Assembly (NCBI RefSeq): GCF_023343835.1
Contig: NC_064444.1
Location: 17,831,219-17,895,218 of the forward strand
DNA length: 64,000 nt
From: Lagopus muta
Taxonomy: Eukaryota > Chordata > Aves > Galliformes > Phasianidae
Direction: 5' to 3'
Under the pieces are notes generated by a model that was given only the letters and a program-made list of their open reading frames with translations, did not search any database and was not told where the DNA came from. Numbering within the stretch: position 1 is the first letter of the stretch; each line of letters starts with the position of its first letter. Made by a program: the position numbers and the translations under genes. Shown here one piece after another: positions 56,601-64,000 of the stretch.

Positions 56601-59600
56601 GCACTGAAGTGCTGCTTCTAGGAAATTCCCTGTATGCTCTTTCTGCGAAATGCTGACTTCGTAGCAGCTCTGGCTCAGGGGAGCTGCTTCCTCCCCTGTG
56701 GTTGTTTTTGAGCTTCCCCATGGCCCCAATGGGACTCACTCAGTGGTGTGTGTCCCGTTGCTCCCCTGCCTGGCTGCCTTCAGCCCATGGTGTGCCCCAT
56801 TGGGTTGAGCCAACTCTTGGGCTGCCCTCAGCCCACAGTTTTCCCCATTGGGTTGGGCCAACTCTTGGGATGCCTTACACCTGCCACTGCTGCACCTGCT
56901 GGCCCCGTTGGAGCATGGGTTGGTCCAATTGGAGCCTCTCAGCAGGCTGCTGGTGGCTTGTCCTCAAGCATGCTATTGGCACTGCTTGGGCTCATCCATG
57001 TCCTGGCTGCACGAAAGTAATTGCATTACCCCATAACTCCATTAGTGACCCCATTAGCAACCCACGGTGACGCAGCCATGCGTGTTGGGGTGCAGGAAGG
57101 CAGCTGGGTGGCCTTGGTGACAGTGACCAGCACACTGTGTCCCCACTGCTCTGGTGATGTCGGGGCCCTGATGCTGACGTACTGCAGCCAGTGCCTGCTT
57201 CTGCCAAATGGGCCTTAATTTGGGAGCCCTGCTCACATCCTCAGGGCTCTTCTCTGTCTTCGCTGCTGCCTCTGGTTGTCAAGGCAGGAAATCAGATTTT
57301 CCCCCGCTTCTCTCAGGTTCGTTAAGTGAAACATATCCTCCCAGGCGGAGGTTATGGCACATAATGCTCCGTAAGCGCTCGGCTGATCCGTTGTAATTCA
57401 TCCCATCTGCCTGCCACAGCCGGCCACCTCCTTTCCTGCCCCCTCCTCAGGGCATCGGGTCCCAGAGAGCCCCTGTGGGGTTGTTTTGGTTCTTTCTCTT
57501 GTGGCTTTCTGGACATGGGGGACGTGTGGATGGTGCACCCTACGGATGATGTGTCTCATGGCTGCTGTATCCTGTGCTGTGCGTTCCAGGGATGGTGCAT
57601 CCCACAGCTGGTGTGATCCACGTGTGGTGCGTCCCGTGGATGTGTCCCTTGGGTGTCCAGCCCCATGGGCTGTTTATCCCATGGATGACGCATTCTATGG
57701 GCTGTTTATCCCATGGATGCTGTAACCCACTGCTGATGTGTCCTGTATGTGGTGCACCCCGTGTGCGCTATAGCCTATGGTTGGTGCATCCCCACGGTTG
57801 ATGTGTCCCACGAATACTAAGAGCAGCCAACCCAAAACATCCTTTTCCTGTAAGAGCTGGGTCAAATGTGAGCCAGGGCCGATTCCACATTAATCCTATT
57901 GAAATCCAGGCATTTAACAAAAAGGAGCTGTGTGACCAACCTTAAAAACCAACCGAGGGATGGGGTGCGTCTCCTGGCACCCATGGGCGCAGGGCAGCTC
58001 CCGGGGCATGGCAAAGGGGACGGAGAGGCCGGGGTGGCTCAGCTGCTGTGGGCACAGGTGCCGTGTGGTCCCCTCCCTCGCCGCAGCCCTGCCAAGAATG
58101 TGTTCCCTCGGCGTGGGCTGACATCACCCGCGGAGTGCTGCTCTCTCCAAGCGCGCCCGGCATCCGGGAGGTGTTGGCTGCAGGGCTGTGCTCCACACAC
58201 ACACACACACACACACAAGCTTTTGTTCCATGCCTCCTCCTACCCACCCCATGCCTTTGGGGTGGTCCCCAGCAGGGCTGTGCAGATCCAACTTTCGCTC
58301 TGGGTGTTCCCCATTGGGTGGCTGTGCTCGCTCTTCCCCATCCTTTGGGGTCTGATCTGTGCCTTAGTGTCCTCTTATCCATCCAGACGATGCACGCTGT
58401 ACCCCTCCGTCCTCACTGATATCTGCATCCTTCCAGCATCCCCTCCTGCTGTTCTCCCCTTATCTGTGAGGTTTTTGGGGTGGGCACCGCTTGTGGAATC
58501 CTTCTGTCCCTGCCTGGCCCTGGCAGAAGGGCTCATCTCAGAGCCAACCCTCTGCCTGTTTGCCTTGGCATCCCGGGCAGGATTTGCACGTGAGCCCCTG
58601 GAGACAACAAGCAGCTCAGCTCTAATCCTCTTGGCTTCAGCGCCCGGCTCCCCTTGTGCTGCTCACGGCCTTGAGGCTCGCACCATGCACACTCTGTGGC
58701 TGCAGTGCAGGAGCTGCTGCTCTGCACTCCTTGGGTTTTTTCCACCTAGAGGAGCTCCAGGTGCTGCAAGTCCTTGAGCGACTCCCAAAAATGTGCTGGG
58801 AGAAAAGTAGGTGAGCGGTGATGGATGTGCAGAGGATGAGTGTGCCATGCAGCGAGCGTGCAAGGTGGGAAGTGCACAGGGTGATGAGCATGCAGTGCAT
58901 TGCACGTGATGATTGTGCAGTGCAATAGGCATGCAGGGTGGTGAGAGTGCCACACAACGGGGATGCAGAACGATGAGCGTGCAAGGTGAGGAGAGAGTGA
59001 CCGTGCATAGGGACGAACAGGCAAGGTGATAAGCACATAAAAGGATGACCGTGCAAGGTGGTGAACGTGCCAGGTGAGCATGCCATGCAGTGAGCGTGCA
59101 ATCTGCTCAGCATGCAATGCAATGAGCATGCAAGAGGGTGAGCGTGCAACGCTTGTTTGCTTCGAGGTCTTTGCCAGCCCCAAAGCTGCTGCTTTGCTCA
59201 TCACACTTCAGGAGCCCTGCATGATGCGTGGGACAGGTGATCAGCCCCACTTGCAGCCTGGTTTTGCAGGACAGGGTTTGGGGCTCCTGTTGGGTTTCGG
59301 AGGTGCTGCTGTGCTTTGAGAGCAGGACAGATTCTGTGCCCCCGTCCCAGGAGGCAGCTGCTCACACTATGATTGCCATTGATGGCGTTATCTTTATTGT
59401 GGTTTTCTCCTGCTCCATTGGGTAATGGGGGGACGCACCCCAGCTTCTTTATGGCTTTATGGCACTGCAGTGAAGGACGTGGGGGCACGATGCTTATCGG
59501 GCTGTGGACTCCAGGCACAGCGTGTGGCCGTTTACAGGTCCATGCTTTGAGTTTTCTATGACTGAAAGTGGGGGCTGGGTGGGCCAACCCTACGTGGTTC

Positions 59601-62180
59601 CCCCTGTGCACAGCGTCCTGTGTGGCGCAGCTGTCCCCAGGAGCACCCGCGGTGCCCGGCTAGGGTGCAGCTGGGGCCAACCCAGCAGCACTCCCTGTTA
59701 ATGGTTAATGGGGCCACGCTATCGGCGCTGCCATCAGCTGGGAACGCGCTGTTCCACGCCGCCTGTTTGCTCTCAGCCCCATCTCCCGCAGGGCTCCCTC
59801 GGGCACGGGGCCGGCTGGGGTGCTGCCACGTGGGGCATCCCTTGGGGGTGCCCCGGAGCCTGGGAAGGGACAGGAGCACACACAGTCCCTTTCCCCTCGT
59901 CCCCATTATTCCCAATCCCCTGGGCGGTTTCGGCCATCTAACATCTCCCTGGCCTCGCAAGAGGTGGAGGTGGGGACACTGCAGGTCCCCATGTGTCACC
60001 GCAGGGCTCAGAGCCCATCGTGCCACCATCTCGTGGGTCCCCCCCGCGCTCAGCCCTTTATCAGCTGTCAGCATCAGCGGGGCGATGGGTTTGCTGATAA
60101 GGAGTGTTTTCTTCCTCCCGTGTGAGAGACAAAAAACAACAGCGCCGTGACCTGCAGGTGCCCTGGGACAAGGTCACGTCCCTGTGGGGTCCCCGCATGG
60201 CCGTCCCCAGCCATCACAGTGCTACCATTGGCTCTTGCAGGCTGCGACTCGGGCTTTGGGCAGGCGACAGCGCGGCACTTGGACTCCTTGGGCTTCCGTG
60301 TCTTCGCCAGCGTGCTGGATCCACGCGGCCCTGGCGCCCAGGAGCTGCAGAGGAGCTGCTCAGCCCGGCTCACACTGCTACGCATGGACCTCACCAAGCC
60401 TGAGGACATCCAGAGCGTTCTGCAGCACATCCAAGCCCACACCAATGGCACAGGTGGGAGCTTGTGGCGTCCCCATACAGCCCCTCCACTCCTGTCCTAT
60501 CCATGGATGCATCACAGAAATCCCTTACAGCCCCCCAGGACCTCCAATGGTGTCCCCATCCATGGATGCATCATGAGAACCCCATACAACCCCTCAGGAC
60601 GTCCACTGGTGTCCCCATCCATGGATACATCCGTATGGGCCACCAAATTGGCTACAGCCATGCCAAAGATGTAATCCCAACGCTCCCTATATAGGGCTCC
60701 TGTGGGTGGGAGCAGCTGGTGCCCCCTGAGCACAGTGCTACCCCCCAGTATCTCCACTTGTGTCCCCATCCATGGTTACATCCCGGGAACTCCATACAAC
60801 CCCAGGACCTCCCATCCATGGATGCATCCTGGCAACCAACCAACCCATGCAGGTCCTCCACTTGTGTTCATGGGAACCTCGCTATGGGCCACCACCTTGG
60901 CCATGCCAAAGGGTTTGTCTTGATGCTCCCCACATAGGGCTCCCATGGACAGGGGAACCATCTAAAGCCCCCCAGCACGGTGCTATCCCATTTTTCAGAG
61001 CACCCCTCTCCCGCAGGTCTCTGGGGCTTGGTGAACAACGCCGGTTTCAACGACATCATTGCCGACGCCGAGCTCTCTCCATTGGGCAACTTCCGTACCT
61101 GCATGGAGGTGAACTTCTTTGGCTCACTGGAGCTCACCAAGGGGCTGCTGCCCCTCCTGCGCTCCGCTGGTGGCCGCATCGTCACCGTCAGCAGCCCAGC
61201 AGGTGAGCAGCCCCGTGGGACACAGGGATGTGGGGCTGGGAGCCCCACCGGGATGCACCAGCTCCGCAGCACAGAGGGTTCAGGTGCACGATGAGCATCG
61301 CTGCTTGGGTTTTTGGTACCCTTAGGTGTTGTGCAGAGTAGAGTTGAGCCACGGGGTGCTCGCTGTGCATGTGTGAGAGCCGTGGGTCTGTGCTTCTCCC
61401 TACAGGTGACCTGCCCTTCCCCTGCTTGGCAGCCTATGGGGCGTCGAAGGCTGCGCTCAGCCTGCTCATGGACACGTTCCGCAGTGAGCTGCAGCCCTGG
61501 GGTGTCAAAGTCAGCCTCATCCTGCCCGGGTACTTCAAAACAGGTGAGAGAGGGGCAGCCCCAGCCACTGTCCTGGGATTATGGCTGGAATCACAGCATT
61601 ATGAAAGTCGGAGAAGACCTCCAAGATCACAGAGTCAAGCTTCAACCCATCCCCACCACCCTTGGGCTCTCCCTTTCACAACACCCGCTATCACTCCATT
61701 GTATATCACTCCAAACCTCCACTGGGTTTTAGAGGGACCATCCCGGCAGGTGCTCCCTTCTCTCCCTGTGGGCACCCCTATGAGCGTGGGACCACACGCA
61801 TCTCACACGGTCCCTCTTTCGCAGCCAACTGCGACCCAGACTTCTGGAAGCTGCAGAAGGAGCAGCTGGTGGCCCGCCTGCCCCGGGAGCTGCTGCAGGC
61901 TTACGGCGAGGACTACGTGGAGGAGATCAACCGGCAGTTCATCCAGTTCATGAAGGTGGCTGTGGAGGACCTGAGCGCGGTGGTGAACAGCATCACGGAC
62001 GGGCTGCTGGCTGCCAACCCGGCCGTGCGCTACTACCCAGGGCAGGGCCTTGGGCTCATGTATTTCATCCACCGCTACCTGCCCTATTTTGTCCGAGACT
62101 TGTTCCTCAAAGGATTATTCATCAACCCCAAGCTGCCCCGGGCGCTGCGGCCGGAACACAAGGACGCCAAGAAGCCCTGA
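53631..62180 (+). CDS. HSD11B2: 11-beta-hydroxysteroid dehydrogenase type 2, complete
   Basis: This NAD+-dependent microsomal enzyme oxidises cortisol or corticosterone to inactive 11-keto forms, protecting the mineralocorticoid receptor. Five exons: 53631-53898, 60241-60453, 61017-61202, 61406-61543, 61825-62180. They give 386 residues, against 405 in human. Exon 1 encodes hydrophobic N-terminal segments for ER anchoring. The short-chain dehydrogenase signature is complete: cofactor motif TGCDSGFG (89-96, split by intron 1), NNAG (167-170), catalytic Ser in TVSSPAG (about 219) and YGASK with Tyr233 and Lys237. The C-terminal [14 protein letters not shown] is characteristic of type 2. The start is set by the first ATG after the TATA box. 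All junctions interrupt codons after the first base. The human C-terminal extension is absent. Confidence 0.97.
54070..54350 (-). repeat. CR1 fragment in HSD11B2 intron 1
   Basis: The minus-oriented tail gtagaatcgcctgggttgga is followed after a gap by ctccgatctaaatctgtcct and a long interior resembling CR1. Confidence 0.75.
54598..54775 (-). repeat. CR1 fragment in HSD11B2 intron 1
   Basis: Minus orientation: caccgaatcattaaagctgg, then atccctcagtgccacatctc and ttggacacctccagggacag. Confidence 0.85.
55600..55676 (+). repeat. CR1 tail in HSD11B2 intron 1
   Basis: The piece ggttgtgtgtaggagttgta followed by gggtcccctccaatttggga and an attctgtgatg end is a diverged plus-oriented CR1 terminus. 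A short minus-oriented piece (gaatggtttgggttggaag) lies at 55450-55490. Confidence 0.65.
56005..56235 (-). repeat. CR1 fragment in HSD11B2 intron 1
   Basis: Minus orientation: gtgtagaattctacccccaa through gggaaggaccttacagccca, ccaggcagctgtgccaggac and a ctagcatcaatctccccctt interior. It is old and diverged. Confidence 0.75.
56765..56880 (+). repeat. 48-bp duplicate in HSD11B2 intron 1
   Basis: Two copies of cagcccacagttttccccat plus tgggttgggccaactcttgg lie in tandem. Confidence 0.75.
57580..57830 (+). repeat. Degenerate minisatellite in HSD11B2 intron 1
   Basis: Units of roughly 17-20 bp built on gatgtgtcccatgggctg recur. A longer segment (gggctgtttatcccatggat) appears twice, near 57667 and 57699. 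Confidence 0.7.
58195..58218 (+). repeat. (CA)n microsatellite
   Basis: An uninterrupted CA run of about eleven units in HSD11B2 intron 1. Confidence 0.95.
58790..59150 (+). repeat. GTGAGCGTGCA minisatellite in HSD11B2 intron 1
   Basis: About twenty degenerate units of 17-20 bp centre on ggtgagcgtgcaaggtgatg, over about 360 bp. Many units contain a splice-donor-like GGTGAGC, in the sense direction of the host gene. Confidence 0.85.
60480..61000 (+). repeat. Two-level tandem repeat in HSD11B2 intron 2
   Basis: Units of about 60-70 bp carrying gtccccatccatggatgcat and catacaacccctcaggacgt repeat several times. On top of that, the segment from tatgggccaccaaattggct to cacagtgctacccc (about 60635-60745) recurs diverged at about 60873-60990, so a block of roughly 240 bp was itself duplicated. 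The array ends just before exon 3. Confidence 0.8.
61577..61672 (-). repeat. CR1 tail in HSD11B2 intron 4
   Basis: Minus orientation: ggaatcacagcattatgaaa, gtcggagaagacctccaaga, then cttcaacccatccccaccac. Confidence 0.8.
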
Positions 62181-62600
62181 CCTCAGCCGCGTGCAGGGCA
62201 GCAATCAGCACTAGACCTAAAACCAAATCGCTTTTCCCAAATCAGGCAGATGCAGATCTATTTTCTATTGTGCGAGAATCAACGTTTTCTAGAGACTTGG
62301 GTGTTTTTTGTATTATTATTATTGTATTTTTTTTGTTTTGTTTTCTAACCACGCACTCCCCACGCCTGACTCCGCGCGCTGGGACGCACCTCGGGCATTT
62401 CTCAGCCACGTGGCAGCTCGGTGAGCACTGCCAGAGCCCTGCAGCCACTGCAGGCCAGCCCCTGCCTCCCCATCCCATGCTCCGTGTGCCCACAGCGATG
62501 GCAGGGGCTGAGGCCACAGGCTGCGGGTGCCGCAGAGCTCCACAGCGAATGAAATACGTGATTGTCACTTTTTAAATAAATCTGTTCTTGATAAGCCACT
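62181..62600 (+). other. HSD11B2: HSD11B2 3' UTR
   Basis: The UTR runs from the stop to the AATAAA at 62575-62580. It contains a U/AU-rich patch at about 62305-62345 (gtattattattattg, then U runs) that could be a stability element. Confidence 0.8.
62575..62580 (+). terminator. HSD11B2: HSD11B2 polyadenylation signal
   Basis: AATAAA in the context tttttaaataaatctg, 395 bp past the stop. Cleavage is expected near 62600. Confidence 0.88.
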
Positions 62601-62684
62601 GGGCTCCGTGGTCTCATTCGGGGCCGTCCTGCCCTGGACTGGAGCATTCCAAGGTACAGAAGCAGCTCCAGGGCGCAGCAGGCT

Positions 62685-63625
62685 GTGCGGTAGGCAGATA
62701 TTTATTGGTGTAGAGAGGAGGGAGGGTCACAGGAGAACAGACACTCAGAGGTGACCGCAGCACAAAGCCAGGATGGAGCTGCTGCTGCTGGGAGCACCAG
62801 GCGTGTGTTCCCCACCAGCACCCCCCCCCCAGCTGTGGACAGGACTCCAGCTCTGCCCTGGGCCCGGGCCCACAGGGCGATGCAGTGCACAGCACCATCC
62901 CAACAGCTGGGGAGGACGGGGAGCTCCAAGCCACAAGCGTTTGCAGGGAGAAAGAAGCTCAGCTGGCTCCCAGAGCCATTCCAAGCTCCAGCAGCTGATA
63001 GAGGAGCTTTTGAGGACACCAGCACTGGTGTGAATGCTGCTGGAGCTGGAGGAGCACTGCACATGTGCTCTGGCTCTGCCCTGGTGTTCCCACAGGCTCC
63101 GTCCCAGCTCTGGCTGGGGCTGCCTGGTCGCTCCCACAACAGGGTTTTGCTACGGGGGATGCAGGGATTACACAGCAGCACTGGCTACGCTACAAGTTAC
63201 ATTCAAACTAAACCTCACAGGGACAACACGGAGGAGGAAGCGTGCTCAGAGCCCTGACAGCAAGGACTGCTGGTTGGGGCAGAGCTGCCGTGCTCCTTGC
63301 AGTGCTGGGAGGCAGCGAGCCCCAGGCTCGGCCAGGGGAAGTGCATACAGCAGATGAGTACAGTAACACAGGTACTATGGGTACACAACAGGAGGCGTCC
63401 CTCCCGCTGCACAGGGCCAAGCCTGTGCCACCAGCCCCTCTGGACCCCTCACTGCACACACAATCTAACTTCAGCTTGAGAATAATTTAACTAGCAACTG
63501 TACAGTTCCTTCCCTTGAGCCAGTTCAACACCCCTGGAGTCTAGGCAAGGGGTAACTCAGGGAGCACGTGGAAGAGAGGCAAGGGTCCCTCCGGGCTCCA
63601 GGGGTCGGACAGGAGCAGAGCAGGG
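62685..63625 (-). other. ATP6V0D1: ATP6V0D1 3' UTR
   Basis: The interval runs from the stop codon to just past the AATAAA at 62701-62706. No other gene was recognised on either strand. Confidence 0.75.
62701..62706 (-). terminator. ATP6V0D1: ATP6V0D1 polyadenylation signal
   Basis: TTTATT on the plus strand gives AATAAA in ATP6V0D1 sense, about 920 bp past its stop. It lies 120 bp from the HSD11B2 signal on the opposite strand. Confidence 0.8.
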
Positions 63626-63787
63626 TTAGAAGATGGGAATGTAGTTGTCAATCTTGGTCCTGTGCCTCTGGGCGATGCACTCTGCGATCCACACGATGTT
63701 GCGGCACTCCTGCTCCTTCAGCTTCACAAAGGCGTAGAAGACTCCAAAGTGGAACTGATTGAGGAATGCCAGCTTGTTCAGCTTCAC
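63626..63787 (-). CDS. ATP6V0D1: V-type proton ATPase subunit d1, last exon
   Basis: This is the terminal coding exon of the ubiquitous Vo-sector d subunit, which couples the rotary stalk to the membrane ring of the proton pump. It encodes 53 residues from [20 protein letters not shown] to the terminal DNYIPIF, nearly identical to the human protein as remembered (a Thr replaces an Ala in QRHRTKI), ending in TAA at 63628-63626. The acceptor is ccccag|GTGAAG, phase 0. The rest of the gene lies beyond the right edge; 63788-64000 is intron. Confidence 0.97.
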   Translation of the reverse strand: MKLNKLAFLNQFHFGVFYAFVKLKEQECRNIVWIAECIAQRHRTKIDNYIPIF

Positions 63788-64000
63788 CTGGGGAGGACAT
63801 GGCAGCTGTCCACCTCTGCTGGACTGTCCTCTGCCAGAAGCCAGCCCAGGGAAGGACAGAGCAGCACTGAGCTGCAGTGACTTCCCCAGAAGGCTCAGGG
63901 CTCAACCAGGAGGGGTCTGACACACAGAGGAGGAATTTATATCCTCACATGCTGTGAGAACCGGCCTTTCCCACATAATTACACTTTGCTTTCACTTTTG

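Larger units (their letters stand above)
53899..60240 (+). other. HSD11B2: HSD11B2 intron 1
   Basis: This 6.3-kb intron has no recognisable exon. It holds several CR1 fragments, a (CA)n run, and minisatellites at about 56765-56880, 57580-57830 and 58790-59150. Confidence 0.85.

Overview
The window reads as vertebrate nuclear DNA from a galliform bird, chicken or a close relative. This rests on compact GC-rich genes with many short introns, CpG-island promoters, numerous minisatellites, and CR1 LINE fragments as the only interspersed repeat family I recognise. Protein matches are from memory of the human families; no database search was run. The gene set (PLEKHG4, SLC9A5, FHOD1, HSD11B2, ATP6V0D1) corresponds to human 16q22.1 and, from memory, to chicken chromosome 11.

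Layout. 1-11.84 kb: 5' part of a PLEKHG4-type gene on the minus strand, with a start-codon-only exon near 11.84 kb, a 10.3-kb intron, one 66-codon exon at 1.36-1.55 kb, and an internal CpG island at the left edge. About 12.4-23.27 kb: intergenic, with CR1 copies, one nested in another, and an orphan CpG island near 18.3 kb. 23.27-33.94 kb: complete SLC9A5 (NHE5) on the minus strand, 16 coding exons, 881 codons, one GC-AG intron. 33.94-35.14 kb: divergent promoter interval with a C-rich minisatellite. 35.14-49.98 kb: complete FHOD1 on the plus strand, 24 coding exons, 1284 codons. 49.98-53.49 kb: intergenic. 53.63-62.60 kb: complete HSD11B2 on the plus strand, 5 exons, 386 codons. 62.69-64.0 kb: last exon and 3' UTR of ATP6V0D1 on the minus strand, tail-to-tail with HSD11B2.

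The genes do not form one pathway. They encode a Rho-GEF family protein, a Na+/H+ exchanger, an actin-nucleating formin, a glucocorticoid-inactivating dehydrogenase and a V-ATPase subunit. All splice junctions of the three complete genes keep frame. Relative to the human order as I recall it, PLEKHG4-SLC9A5-FHOD1 is inverted with respect to HSD11B2-ATP6V0D1.

I found no undescribed multi-gene system, CRISPR array, tRNA or rRNA. The points worth a second look are splicing oddities, candidate alternative promoters, coding and intronic tandem repeats, nested CR1 insertions and the synteny break.
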